The translations under genes were made by a program, and so were the position numbers. Positions 20,555 to 34,320 of a stretch of DNA of 64,000 bases are shown in pieces. This DNA is from Stomorhina lunata (lineage: Eukaryota > Arthropoda > Insecta > Diptera > Rhiniidae). The stretch covers positions 41,125,976 through 41,189,975 of the forward strand of contig OW121742.1 in NCBI GenBank assembly GCA_933228675.1, written 5' to 3'. Position 1 is the first letter of the stretch, and every line of letters starts with the position of its first letter. Below the pieces are notes generated by a model. That model was given only the letters and a program-made list of their open reading frames with translations, was not told the DNA's origin and did no database searches.

Positions 20555-23520
20555 AAAATTCTATAGAAAAGTTGGTGTTCACCTTAAGTTTTCAATAGAA
20601 AAGTTGGTATAGCCCTAATTTTCTATAGCAATATTGGCTTTAGCTTTGATTTTTTTATAGATTTTAAAAATGATGATCTCCATAATGATCAATATTAATT
20701 ATTAAGCAGTTGGTGATCACCAATGATTTCTATATAGAAAAGTTGGTGATCACCAATGATTTCTATATAGAAAAGTTGGTGATCACCAATGTTTTCTATA
20801 TAGAAAAGTTGGCGATCACCAATGGTTTCTATATAGAAAAGTTGGTGATCACCAATGTTTTCTATATAGAAAAGTTGGTGATCACCAATGTTTTCTATAT
20901 AGAAAAGTTGGTGATCACCAATGTTTTCTATATAGAAAAGTTGGTGATCACCAATGTTTTCTATATAGAAAAGTTGGTGATCACCAATGTTTTCTATATA
21001 GAAAAGTTGGTGATCACCAATGTTTTCTATATAGAAAAGTTGGTGATCACCAATGTTTTCTATATAGAAAAGTTGGTGATCACCAATGTTTTCTATATAG
21101 AAAAGTTGGTGATCACCAATGTTTTCTATATAGAAAAGTTGGTGATCACCAATGTTTTCTATATAGAAAAGTTGGTGATCACCAATGTTTTCTATATAGA
21201 AAAGTTGGTGATCACCAATGTTTTCTATATAGAAAAGTTGGTGATCACCAATGTTTTCTATATAGAAAAGTTGGTGATCACCAATGTTTTCTATATAGAA
21301 AAGTTGGTGATCACCAATGTTTTCTATATAGAAAAGTTGGTGATCACCAATGTTTTCTATATAGAAAAGTTGGTGATCACCAATGTTTTCTATATAGAAA
21401 AGTTGGTGATCACCAATGTTTTCTATATAGAAAAGTTGGTGATCACCAATGGTTTCTATATAGAAAAGTTGGTGATCACCAATGTTTTCTATATAGAAAA
21501 GTTGGTGATCACCAATGTTTTCTATATACAAAAGTGTGTGATCACCAATGTTCTCTATATAGAAAAGTTGGTGATCACCAATGTTTTCTATATAGAAAAG
21601 TTGGTGATCACCAATGTTTTCTATATAGAAAAGTTGGTGATCACCAATGTTTTCTATATAGAAAAGTTGGTGATCACCAATGTTTTCTATATAGAAAAGT
21701 TGGTGATCACCAATGTTTTCTATATAGAAAAGTGTGTGATCACCAATGTTCTCTATATAGAAAAGTTGGTGATCACCAATGTTTTCTATATAGAAAAGTT
21801 GGTGATCACCAATGTTTTCTATATAGAAAAGTTGGTGATCACCGATGTTTTCTATATAGAAAAGTTGGTGATCACCAATGTTTTCTATATAGAAAAGTTG
21901 GTGATCACCAATGTTTTCTATATAGAAAAGTTGGTGATCACCAATGTTTTCTATATAGAAAAGTTGGTGATCACCAATGTTTTCTATATAGAAAAGTTGG
22001 TGATCACCAATGTTTTCTATATAGAAAAGTTGGTGATCACCAATGTTTTCTATATAGAAAAGTTGGTGATCACCAATGTTTTCTATATAGAAAAGTTGGT
22101 GATCACCAATGTTTTCTATATAGAAAAGTTGGTGATCACCAATGTTTTCTATATAGAAAAGTTGGTGATCACCAATGTTTTCTATATAGAAAAGTTGGTG
22201 ATCACCAATGTTTTCTATATAGAAAAGTTGGTGATCACCAATGTTTTCTATATAGAAAAGTTGGTGATCACCAATGTTTTCTATATAGAAAAGTTGGTGA
22301 TCACCAATGTTTTCTATATAGAAAAGTTGGTGATCACCAATGTTTTCTATATAGAAAAGTTGGTGATCACCAATGTTTTCTATATAGAAAAGTTGGTGAT
22401 CACCAATGTTTTCTATATAGAAAAGTTGGTGATCACCAATGTTTTCTATATAGAAAAGTTGGTGATCACCAATGTTTTCTATATAGAAAAGTTGGTGATC
22501 ACCAATGTTTTCTATATAGAAAAGTTGGTGATCACCAACGTTTTCTATATAGAAAAGTTGGTGATCACCAATGTTTTCTATATAGAAAAGTTGGTGATCA
22601 CCAATGTTTTCTATATAGAAAAGTTGGTGATCACCAATGTTTTCTATATAGAAAAGTTGGTGATCACCAATGTTTTCTATATAGAAAAGTTGGTGATCAC
22701 CAATGTTTTCTATATAGAAAAGTTGGTGATCACCAATGTTTTCTATATAGAAAAGTTGATGATCACCAATATTTTCTATATAGAAAAGTTGGTGATCACC
22801 AATATTTTCTATATAGAAAAGTTGGTGATCACCAATGTTTTCTATATAGAAAAGTTGGTGATCACCAATGTTTTCTATATTGAAAAGTTGGTGATCATCA
22901 ATGTTTTCTATATAGAAAAGTTGGTGATCACCCATGTTTTCTATATAGAAAAGCTGGTGATCACCAATGTTTTCTATATAGAAAAGTTGGTGATCACCAA
23001 TGTTTTCTATATAGAAAAGTTGGTGATCACCAATGTTTTCTATATAGAAAAGTTGGTGATCACCAATGTTTTCTATATAGAAAAGTTGGTGATCACCAAT
23101 GTTTTCTATATAGAAAAGTTGGTGATCACCAATATTTTCTATATAGAAAAGTTGGTGATCACCAATGTTTTCTATATAGAAAAGTTGGTGATCACCAATG
23201 TTTTCTATATAGAAAAGCTGGTGATCACCAATGTTTTCTATATAGAAAAATTGGCGATCACCAATGTTTTCTATATAGAAAAGTTGGTGATCACCAATGT
23301 TTTCTGTATAGAAAAGTTGGTGATCACCAATGTTTTCTGTATAGAAAAGTTGGTGATCACCAATGCTTTCTGTATAGAAAAGTTGGTGATCACCAATGTT
23401 TTCTATATAGAAAAGTTGGTGATCACCAATGTTTTCTATATAGAAAAGTTGGTGATCACCAATGTTTTCTATATTGAAAAGTTGGTGATCACCAAGTGTT
23501 TCTATAAAGAAAAGTTGGCT
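20555..23520 (+). repeat. Family B 33-bp array, long and homogeneous
   Basis: After four worn units (20555-20700) come about 85 nearly identical 33-bp units: TTGGTGATCACCAA then TGTTTTCTATATAGAAAAG. Both halves are palindromes, so each unit can fold into two small hairpins and the two strands look alike. As 33 is a multiple of three and the unit holds no stop in several frames, open frames of 941 and 956 codons run through on opposite strands (an 11-residue repeat such as DHQLFYIENIG). Those frames begin at TTG, with no ATG near the start. I treat them as a by-product of the repeat. Rare variants (GTGTGTGATCACC at 21533 and 21733) mark duplicated blocks. Confidence 0.95.
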
Positions 23521-24603
23521 ATAATCTTCGTTTGATTGATGACCATTAGTCAAATTGGAAATCAAAAGTGAATCTTATTATTTTTTATACTTATCAAATT
23601 CATATACATATTTCTGAACGATGGTGAATTTCTAGTGATAAATTATGAAGGTCTTAAGTAAGTTTACTGATATTTACTGATACTTACAACCTTAGTATTA
23701 AAAGTACAAACATACAACATTATCAGTGATTTTATCTAAATTTTCCAAGTTATAAGAGCCGACAGAATAATGATCAGTTTCCTGCATCATTGAAAATGTT
23801 GCTCACACACAAAGAAACAACTAAAAGATTTAACAATCACCAAAATCAATTTATCTATCAAAATTAAAATGACAATATTGACTAATTCAAATAACTGTTT
23901 GGAATCTTAATTAAACAATTAATCAATCACACTGAAGCGCCACAAAACCGACAACAATAGGCACCACATATTGAGCCAATGATGATCATGATGCGCTATC
24001 GATGCACTCACTCCATAAAGATTTTTAAGAAAAAAAAAAAATTTTAAATCTATGAACAAAACGAAAGAATCAATAAAACTATAGAAACTACGAAATAATA
24101 AAAGCGAAATAATAAAAGCGAAATAATATTACGTTTTATAATGCTAATGGAATCACAGGTGATTGCTTTTTGTGGAACAATCAAGCGAAGATCAAAGCCT
24201 AGGAGAGAGGATACATTCTAACCCAACATTACAGATGTTAAGACAACTTCACTGGGTTTCTTCTTAACAAAATTGTAAAAATTGTGAAAATTAGAAAATG
24301 ACAAATTACCCATAAATAAGTCCCATCGATTTTGCTTTATAGTTTTTGCTATTTAGTTTCGACAGAAAAAAAAACACAACATTTTAATTGAATTAATTTT
24401 AAAGACATTTCATTTCTATTGAGCAAAACAAATTTATAACATAAATAAATAAAATGTTTTGCACATATTCTATGAATGTGACTGAAATTAAATTTTAAAG
24501 TACTTTCAACAACTGAAATATTGAGGTGATTTTCTATGATGGTCTCGAGTGAATAAGTGTTCAGTAAAAACAATAAACTAGCGAATAGATATAAACTAAG
24601 TAA
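23521..24603. other. Spacer between family B arrays
   Basis: AT-rich DNA with no supported gene. A short triplication of AAATAATAAAAGCG lies near 24092-24125. Confidence 0.5.
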
Positions 24604-26295
24604 ACATCAACTTTTCTATAGAAGACTTTGGTGATCACCAAATTTCCTATAAAGAAAACTTTGGTGATCACCAAATTTTCTATAAAGAAAACTTTGGTGA
24701 TCACCAAATTTTCTATAAAGAAAACTTTGGTGATCACCAAATTTTCTATAAAGAAAACTTTGGTGATCACCAAATTTTCTATAAAGAAAACTTTGGTGAT
24801 CTCCAAATTTTCTATAAAGTAAACTTTGGTGAACACCAAATTTTCTATAAAGAAAACTTTGGTGATCACCAAATTTTCTATAAAGAAAACTTTGGTGATC
24901 ACCAAATTTTCTATAAAGAAAACTTTGGTGATCACCAAATTTTCTATAAAGAAAACTTTGGTGATCACCAAATTTTCTATAAAGAAAACTTTGGTGATCA
25001 CCAAATTTTCTATAAAGAAAACTTTGGCGATCACCAAATTTTCTATAAAGAAAACTTTGGTGATCACCAAATTTTCTATAAAGAAAACTTTGGTGATCAC
25101 CAAATTTTCTATAAAGAAAACTTTGGTGATCACCAAATTTTCTATAAAGAAAACTTTGGTGATCACCAAATTTTCTATAAAGAAAACTTTGGTGATCACC
25201 AAATTTTCTATAAAGAAAACTTTGGTGATCACCAAATTTTCTATAAAGAAAACTTTGGTGATCACCAAAAAAAACTTTGGTGATCACCAAATTTTCAATA
25301 AAGAAAACTTTGGTGATCACCAAATTTTTTGTAAAGAAAACTTTGGTGATCACCAAATTTTTTGTAAAGAAAACTTTGGTGATCACCAAATTTTTTGTAA
25401 AGAAAACTTTGGTGATCACCAAATTTTCTATAAAGAAAACTTTGGTGATCACCAAATTTTCTATAAAGAAAACTTTGGTGATCACAAAATTTTCTATAAA
25501 GAAAACTTTGGTGATCACCAAATTTTCTATAAAGAAAACTTTGGTGATCACCAAATTTTTTTGTAAAGAAAACTTTGGTGATCACCAAATTTTCTATAAA
25601 GAAAACTTTGGTGATCACCAAATTTTCTATAAAGAAAACTTTGGTGATCACCAAGTGTTCTATAAAGAAAACTTTGGTGATCACCAAATTTTCTTTAAAG
25701 AAAACTTTGGTGATCACCAAATTTTCTTTAAAGAAAACTTTGGTGATCACCAAATTTTCAATAAAGAAAACTTTGGTGATCACTAAATTTTCAATAAAGA
25801 AAACTTTGGTGATCACCAAATTTTCTATAAAGAAATTTTCTATTTAAAAAACTAATTTAAATTAGAGAAAACTGTGGTGATCGCGAACTTTTCTTAAGAG
25901 AAAACTTTGGTGATAAGCAACTTTTTTTTAGAAAAAACATTGGTGTTCACCAACTTTTCTTTAGAGAAAACTTTGGTGATCTCAAACTTTTCTATAAAAA
26001 ACAAATTTGGTGATTACGAGCTTGTCTTTAGAGAAGACTTTGGTGATCACCAAGTTTTCTTTAGAGTAAACTTTTGTGATCACCAACTTTTCTTAATAGA
26101 AGTCTTTGGTGATCACCAGCTTTTCTAAAGAGACAACTTTGGTGATCATTAACTTTTCTTAAGAGAAAACTTGGGTGATCACTAGCTTTTCGTAAGAGAA
26201 AACTTTGGTGATCACCAACTTTTCTTTAGAGAAAACTTTGGTGATCACCAACTTTTCTTTAGAGAAGACTTTGGTGATCACCAACTTTTCTGTAT
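24604..26295 (-). repeat. Family B 33-bp array, reversed
   Basis: Units read GAAAACTTTGGTGATC then ACCAAATTTTCTATAAA, the reverse of the 4.8-5.9 kb array. About 37 near-identical copies (24604-25845) are followed by a worn tail (25846-26295) with longer palindromes such as CTTTAGAGAAAACTTTGG. A partial unit at 25265-25278 shifts the frame. Open frames of 170-310 codons on both strands are repeat by-products. Confidence 0.94.
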
Positions 26296-27884
26296 ATAGA
26301 AAATTAAGACTATTGCCAAATTAATAATTTTTTCTGTTTTTATTTAATTTGTGTTCTATAATTTAACCGTCGATCAATAATAAAATTGTAAGCTCTTTAT
26401 GGTGATCTATTGATTTAAAGAGAGTTATACTGCTATACATTTATTTATTGTTATCTTCAAACATTGTATGAAAAAACTTTAAATGCGGTGCTAGCTAGAA
26501 TCACCTCTGAAGAAATATAAGAAATTCTTAGATTTTATTAAGAAATATTTTTGAACAAATTGTCATTGAAAATTCCTTTTAGCGACTTTATACTTAACTG
26601 TAACGTTATGTTATTTAAAAATCCATAATTTAACAAATCAAATAAGTCGGATCATGCTGAAGCTGATTATGATTATGATGATGACATTCGTAATGAGTTT
26701 GTAATTTGTGTCGCCTTTAAAGCCATCTAAGGCCAAAAGTGTTTGTTTTTCCTAAAGTCAAGTGGTCGTTGGCCAAAGGCGCCACGATTGTTACCAAAAA
26801 AGGTGTATAAAACTCAAATACCGACATCATGTTTCATTAATATTTATTAATCAATCACAAATATGGCTCGAAAGCAGAGGAAAATTATGAACCGACTAAG
26901 AGCTATAGAAAGACAAACAAACAGAAGCCTTAAGATGATAATGATGACATGACCAATGATACACATTATGGCTGGGCTTTGACAAACAGTTACAGAAATG
27001 ATAATGAATATTTAATAAGCGATCACCATCAGTCGAATGGAGCAATAAACAATTTCTTAGTCGTTTTACTCGATTATTGTTTATCTTGTTGTGGTTTTAC
27101 CTAAATCCCAATAAAAAAGCATTACACATTAAATGATGATGATGATGTGTGTGTGTGTGTGCTACTCTAGTCCGGGACTTAACTTAAGAAGAAGCCAATA
27201 ACTTATTTCAAATCTGTGTCAATAGTGACAAAAAGAAAATAGTAAAAAAACCAACAAATAAAAAAAAATCAACAGCAACAAGAGAATAATGATAAAATAT
27301 TGTAAGCATGAATGACACAAAACAAACTTATTGAACAATCGTAAAACAATATTTGTTAGATTGATAAATGTCCACCGTCTGGCGCTGGTTATTGAAGATT
27401 ATTCCTCTAATATTGACTCAACTCGACTCGGTTGCTTCGAATTGCCTCTGGCTGTTGCTGGTGGTTATTTGAAACGAAACACATGTTCAGACTACTGTTG
27501 ACATTAACTTTTACAAGTGTGTGATAAGAATATTTAATTGAATTAACAACAAAAACAACACAATCACAATCACAACTAATCAACCGCAAAAGCAAACACA
27601 TCAGTTGCAGTAATAGTTCGTTCCTATATGTTTGATCTCGTGTTCCATCAACAGCATCATTATCATCAAATGCATTAGTGGGTAGCTGTAAGATCAACAG
27701 GTTGTAGTGATGATGCATAATAATGATGGTGATGATTTTGATTTACAAAATTAAGACAAAGAAACTGAGATATTGTTTAAAAACAAAGGGCAATTGTCTA
27801 ACGCCAGAGCTTTTAGGTGAAGACATCATTATTATACTTGGAATCACCTGATGAAAGCTAGTGTCACAAGTAATTCCATATTTT
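26296..27884. other. Spacer with simple repeats
   Basis: I see no gene. It contains GATGATGATG followed by a (GT)n run at about 27135-27160 and several ATGATG or CAACAA-rich stretches. A 103-codon minus-strand ORF (27407-27718) is low-complexity and has no recognisable domain. Confidence 0.5.
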
Positions 27885-30822
27885 TAGAAATATCACTATT
27901 TATAAGAAATTCCTCGAAAATTGACTATTTATAGGAAATTTTTCGAAAATTGACTTTTTATAGGAAATTTTTCGAAAACTGACTTTTTATAGGAAATTTT
28001 TCGAAAATTGACTATTTATAGGAAATTTTTCGAAAATTGACTATTTATAGGAAATTTTTCGAAAATTGACTATTTATAGGAAATTTTTTGAAAATTGACT
28101 ATTTATAGGAAATTTTTCGAAAATTGACTTATTTTAGGAAATTTTTCGAAAATTGACTATTTATAGGAAATTTTTTGAAAATTGACTATTTATAGGAAAA
28201 TTTTCGAAAATTGACTTATTTTTGGAAATTTTTCGAAAATTGACTTTTTATAGAAAATTTTTCGAAAATTGACTTTATAGGAAATTTTTCGAAAATTGAC
28301 TTTTTATAGGAAATTTTTCGATAACTGACTTTTTATAGGAAATTTTTCGAAAATTGACTTTTTATAGGAAATTTTTCGAAAATTTACTTTTTATAGGAAA
28401 TTTTTCGAAAATTGACTATTTATAGAAAATTTTTCGAAAATTGACTTTTTATAGGAAATTCTTCAAAAATTGACTTTGTAGAGGAACTTTTTCGAAAATT
28501 GACTTTTTATAGGAAATTTTTCGAAAATTAACTTTTTTTAGGAAATTTTTCGAAAATTGACTTCTTATAGGAAATTTTTCGAAAATTGACTATTTATAGG
28601 AAATTTTTCGATAATAAACTATTTAAAGGAAATTTTTCGAAAATTGATTATTTATAGGAAATTTTTTCGAAAATTTACTATTAATAGGAAATTTTTCGAA
28701 AATTTACTATTTATGGGAAATTTTTTCAAAATTGATTATATATAGGAAATTTTTTGAAAATTGACTATTTATAGGAAATTTTTCGAAAATTTACTATTTA
28801 TAGGAAATTTTTCGAAAATTGACTATTTATAGGAAATTTTTCAAAATTGATTTTTTGAAAATTGACTATTTATAGGAAATTTTTCGAAAATTGACTTATT
28901 TTAGGAAATTTTTCGAAAATTGACTTTTTATAGGAAATTTTTCGAAAATTGACTTTTTATAGGAAATTTTTCGAAAATTGACTTTTTATAGGAAATTTTT
29001 CGATAATTGACTTTTTATAGGAAATTTTTCGATAATAAACAATTTAAAGGAAATTTTTCGAAAAAATATTTATAGGAAATTTTTCAAAAATTGACTATTT
29101 ATAGGAAATTTTTCGAAAATTGACTATTTATAGGAAATTTTTCGAAAATTGACTATTTATATGAAATTTTTCGAAAATTGACTATTTATAGGAAATTTTT
29201 CAAAAATTGACTATTTATAGGAAATTTTTTGAAAATTGACTATTTATAGGAAATTTTTCGAAAATTGACTTATTTTAGGAAATTTTTCGATAATTGACTT
29301 TTTATAGGAAATTTTTCGAAAATTGACTTTTTATAGGAAATTTTTCGAAAATTTACTTTTTATAGGAAATTTTTCGAAAATTTACTTTTTATAGAAAATT
29401 TTTCAAAAATTGACTTTTTATAGGAAATTTTTCAAAAATTGACTTTTTAGAGGAACTTTTTCGAAAATTGACTTTTTATAGGAAATTTTTCGAAAATTAA
29501 CTTTTTTTTAGGAAATTTTTCGAAAATTGACTTTTTATAGGAAATTTTTCGAAAATTGACTATTTATAGGAAATTTTTCGATAATAAACAATTTAAAGGA
29601 AATTTTTCGAAAATTGACTATTTATAGGAAATTTTTCAAAAATTGACTATTTATAGGAAATTTTTCGAAAATTGACTGTCTATAGGAAATTTTTCCAAAA
29701 TTGACTGTCTATAGGAAATTTTTCCAAAATTTACTATTAATAGAAAATTTTTCGAAAATTGACTAATTATAGGAAATTTTTCGAAAACTATTTATCGGAA
29801 ATTTTTCGAAAATTGACTATTTATAGGAAATTAAAAAAAAATTTACAATATATAGAAAATTTTTCTAAAGATGACTATTTAAAGGAAATTTTTTGAAAAA
29901 TTTCCTATAAATAGTCAATTTTCGAAAAATTTCCTATAAAAAGTTAATTTTCGAAAAATTTCCTACAAGTGGTTATAGGAAATTTTTCCAAAATTGACTA
30001 TTCATAGAAACTTTTTCGAAAATTGTCTATTTATAGGAAATTTTTCGAAAATTGACTATTTATAGGAAATTTTTTCAAAATTGACTATTTATAGGAAATT
30101 TTTCCTAAATTGACTATTTATAGAAAATTTTTCCAAAATTGACTATTTATGAGAAATATTTGAAAAATTGAAATTTTTCGAAAATTGATTTTTACAGGAA
30201 ATTTTCAGAAAATTGACTATTTATAGGAAATTTTTGGAAAATTGACTATTTATAAGAAATTTTTCGAAAATTCACTATTTATAAGAAATTTTTCGAAAAT
30301 TGACTATTTATAAGAAATTTTTCGAAAATTGACTATTCAAAGGAAATTTTTCAAAAATTGACTATTTATAGTAAATTTTTTGAAAATTGACTATTTATAG
30401 GAAATTTTTCGAAAATTTTCTATTTATAGGAAATTTTTCGAAAATTAACTATTTATAGGAAATTTTTCGCAAATTGACTATTTATAGGAGAGTTTTTGAA
30501 AATTGACTATTTATAGGAAATTTTTCGAAAATTGACTATTTATAGAAAATTGTTCGAAAATTGATTATTTATAGGAAATTTTTCGAAAATTGATTATTTA
30601 TAGGAAATTTTTCGAAAATTGATTATTTGTAGGAAATTTTTCGAAAATTGACAATTTATAGGAAAATTTTCAAAAAATGACTATTTATAGGAAATTTTTC
30701 GATAATAAGCAATTTAATGGAAATTTTTCGAAAATTGACTGTCTATAGGAAATTTTTCAAAAATTGACTATTTATAGGAAATTTTTCAAAAATTTACTAT
30801 TTATAGGCAATTTTTTATACGA
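27885..30822 (+). repeat. Family A 29-bp array, forward
   Basis: About 100 copies of the 29-bp unit in the same orientation as at 0.5-3.9 kb. A variant with CTTTTTATAGG in place of CTATTTATAGG is common here. Blocks with AATAAAC and AATTTAAAGG (28605, 29030, 29580, 30700) recur, showing duplicated segments. Between about 29893 and 29970 two to three units are inverted. Confidence 0.94.
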
Positions 30823-31502
30823 TAACACTTTAAATATTTTAAAATGGAAAAAAAGTTCTATGCAAATTACCCAAATATTTATTTTCTTTCTCGATAAAGC
30901 CCAATATAAGTTAATGTCTTTTTTGTATGAGGATCCTTATTTCTCGATTTCTGCACAAATTGTTTCCTTTTATGTGCAACAATTGTTCGTGTGTTTTTAG
31001 TGTTGGCAACTAAAAATTCTACAAATGGACAATAACAATTTGTAAATATGCACTTCCTTAGACACTTTGAAAACTTCCAACATTGTTTTGGGGCCTTCAA
31101 ATGTGTAAGTTTGAATTTTATTAAGTTTTGTGAGTGTGTGTGTGTATGTATGTGAGTCTGTGGTTTTTGGACATTTCAAATTTGCCAAAGGCTTAAAGAC
31201 ACTTTCAAAAACTCCCCAAAAACTAGACACCAAACTACTAAAAGTGCTAAGTTTGAAGATACTTATTAGGAAGTAACAGTGGAAATGTTAATAAAGGGAA
31301 CAAAGTTTTTAGTTGAAGGTACAGAGGATAGTCGGCTTTTAATAATAATTTGATGATCTACGTAGTGATTTTCTAATAAATGACAAATTATAATAGGATC
31401 ACATTTAATAATAGCTCCCATACAAACCCCTTACGGAAACACCCTAAATTCCACCTAAAATACACTTAAATGCACTTGTTTAATTATTAATTAGTCGTAT
31501 GA
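30823..31502. other. AT-rich spacer
   Basis: No gene seen. A short (GT)n run lies near 31131-31146. Several 70-80 codon ORFs occur on both strands but have no domain or start context worth reporting. Confidence 0.5.
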
Positions 31503-31784
31503 AGCCCATAACACCAGAAGCCGAAGATTTTTTGTAATTTTCGTAAAAATCACGATCATTAATAACACTCGTGAAAATGAACATTAAAAGAGTTCAGTTA
31601 GAATTTGAATGTTTCGAAAGAACAAAGAAATATAATCTTGAACATTGTTGCCAACACACTCTTATTTTTGTAAACATTGCTTAAAATAAATGTAACCGAT
31701 TTGGGAATATTTTTCGAAACAGAAATAAATTCAAATATTTAATAAACTTAGATTTTTATATTTTGCAGATATTTTTAGATATTT

Positions 31785-32215
31785 TCGATACATTTTTTTA
31801 TAGAAAACTTTTTGATAAAAATATTTTTCTTCGGAAATTCTTTCGATAAAAATTATTGATAAAAAAATTTCTATAGAAAAATTTTAGACACAAAAAAATT
31901 CAAAAGAAAAATTTTTGATAAAATATTTCTATAGAAAATTTTTGATAATATAAAAAAATTGTATAAAAAAATTTTTAATAAAAAAAATTCTATAGAAAAT
32001 TTTTAATAAAAAAAAAAGAAAAATTTTTGACAAAAAACTCGTTAGAAAATTTTTTGATAAAAAAAACTCACAACCTTCTTCAAAAAAATTTCTCTAGAAA
32101 AATTTTAGATAACAAAAATTTCTTTAGAAAAATTTTTTGATGAAAAAATTTCTTTAGAAAAATCGTTGATAAAAAAATATCAAAAAATATTTCTTTTTAA
32201 AACATTGGAACTACA
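31785..32215 (-). repeat. Family C array, left foldback arm
   Basis: About 14 worn units of ~30 bp reading AAATTTTTGATAAAAAAATT and TTTCTATAGAAA. This is the reverse orientation of the right-arm array. Units here are the most diverged of the family. Confidence 0.8.
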
Positions 32216-32236
32216 TACCTATTTTAGTAAAAAGTA

Positions 32237-32372
32237 AAAAAAAACGGTAACTCTGAAGACAAATTTTTGTTCTGTTCTCTTTCTGCCTATTTTCTTCTGT
32301 CTATTTTGAACGTCTAGTGCACGGGTTGGCGCAAAGAGAACAAAAAAGTAGACGGCAGAGTTGCCGTTTTTT
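32237..32372. repeat. Inner inverted repeat at the foldback centre
   Basis: AAAACGGTAACTCTG near 32241 faces its near-complement CAGAGTTGCCGTTTT ending near 32370, and a TTTTTGTTCT...CTTT stretch inside is also matched. Taken alone it resembles a ~136-bp hairpin element, but the same symmetry continues outwards, so I read it as the middle of the larger foldback. Confidence 0.75.
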
Positions 32373-32454
32373 ATGCTTTTAACTTAAATAGGTTTTTTTC
32401 AATGTGTAGTTTTAACGTTTTGAAAAGAAAAAGTTTTCTACTCCATTTTTTTTT

Positions 32455-34320
32455 ATCAAAAATTTTTCTATATAACATTTTTTTATCAAAAATTTTTCTA
32501 TATAAAATTTTTTTATCAAAAATTTTTCTATATAAAATTTTTTTATCAACAATGTTTCTATATAAAATTTTTTTATTAAAAATTTTTCTATATAAAATTT
32601 TTTTATCAAAAATTTTTCTATATAAAATTTTTTTATCAAAAATTTTTCTATTGAAAATTTTTTTTATCAAAAATTTTTCTATACAAAATTTTTTTATCAA
32701 CAATTTTTCTATAGAATTTTTTTTAAGAAAATAACAAAACCGTCGGTCTTTTTACTTATTTTACAAATCAAATCTTTAAGAATTATGTTCATACACTATA
32801 AGTAAAAGCGTAGATTATCGACTGAACAAAACACAAACATTTTTCAGTTTTTTATCAAAAATTTTTCTGTAGAAATTTTTTTTTGTCACAACTGATTTTA
32901 TAGATTTTTTTTTAATCAAAAATGCTTTTCTAGAAAATTTTTTTTTATCAAAATTTTTTCTATAGAAAATATTTTTATCAACAATTTTTCTATAGAAAAT
33001 TTTTTTTATTAAAAATTTTTCTACAGATAATTTTTTTTTTCAAAAATTTTTCTATAGAAAATTTTTTATCAAAAATTTTTCTTTAGAAAATTTTTTATCA
33101 AAAATTTTTTATAGAAAATCAAAAATTTTGCTATAGAAAATTTTTTATCAAAAATTTTTTATAGAAACTCAAAAACTTTTCTATAGAAAATTTTCTATAG
33201 AAAATATTTATCAAAACTTTTTCAATAGAAAATTTTCTTACAAAAATGTTTCAATAACAAATTTTTTTATCAAAAATTTTTCAATAGAAAATGTTTTTAT
33301 TAAAAATTTTTCTAAGGAAAATTTTTCTATAGAAATTTTTTTATCAAAATTCTTCTATAGAAAATCAAAAATTCCTATAAAAAATTTTTATATCAAAAAT
33401 TTTTCATAGAAAATCAAAAATTTTTCTATAGAAAATTTTTTATCAAAAATTTTTTATAGAAAATTTTCTATAGAAAATATTTATCAAAACTTTTTCAATA
33501 GAAAATTTTCTAAAAAAATGTTTCTATAGAAAATTTTCTAAAGAAAATATTTATCAAAACTTTTTCAATAGAAAATTTTCTTACAAAAATGTTTCTATAG
33601 AAAATTTTTTTATCAAAAATTTTTCAATAGAAAATGTTTTTATTAAAAATTTTTCTAAGGAAAATTTTTCTATAGAAATTTTTTTTATCAAAATTCTTCT
33701 ATAGAAAATCAAAAATTCCTATAAAAAATTTTTATATCAAAAATTTTTCACAGAAAATCAAAAATTTTTCTATAGAAAATTTTTTATCAAATATTTTTTA
33801 TAGAAAATATTTATCAAAACTTTTTCAATAGAAAATTTTCTAAAAAAAATGTTTCTATAGAAAATTTTTCAATCAAAAATTTTTCAATAGAAAATTTTTT
33901 ATCAAAATTTTTTTATAGAAAATCAATATTTTTTCTATAGAACATTTTCCATAGAAAATTTTTTATCAAGAATTTTTTATAGAAAATTTTCTATAGAAAA
34001 TATTTATCATAACTTTTTCAATAGAAAATTTTCTTAAAAAAATGTTTCTATAGATAATGTTTCTATCAAAAATTTTTCAATACAGAATATTTTTATTAAA
34101 ATTTTTTTTCTATGGATAATTTTTGATAAAAAATTTTTATAGAAAAATTTTGGATAAAAAATTTCCATAGAAAAATTTTTGCTAAAAAATTTTTCCATAG
34201 AAAAATTTTTGATAATAACTTTTGTATACAAAATTTTTGTATTAAAAATTTTTCTATGAAAAATTTAACAAAAAATTTTCTATGGAAGATTTTTTATCAA
34301 AAATTTTTTGGATCGAAAAT
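32455..34320 (+). repeat. Family C array, right foldback arm
   Basis: About 60 units of TTTTTATCAAAAATTTTTC plus TATAGAAAA(T). The first eight (32455-32720) are uniform (CTATATAAAAT). From ~33190 a longer block holding AATATTTATCAAAACTTTTTC recurs near 33194, 33473, 33541, 33805 and 33988, a higher-order pattern. A 110-codon ORF on each strand at 32371-32734 is repeat-derived. Confidence 0.9.

Noticed and set aside
20695..23565. Giant ORFs of 941 and 956 codons as repeat-protein genes
   Set aside because: They start at TTG, exist on both strands at once, and consist only of the 33-bp satellite. An open frame is expected whenever a stop-free unit has a length divisible by three.
24561..25847. 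ORFs of 170-312 codons on both strands
   Set aside because: The same by-product of 33-bp units; frames break wherever a unit is shortened.
27407..27718. 103-codon minus-strand ORF
   Set aside because: Low-complexity composition from ATG/CAA-rich DNA with no recognisable motif.
32237..32372. Independent 136-bp hairpin transposon (MITE)
   Set aside because: The complementarity continues far outwards, so it is better read as the centre of the 3.2-kb foldback.
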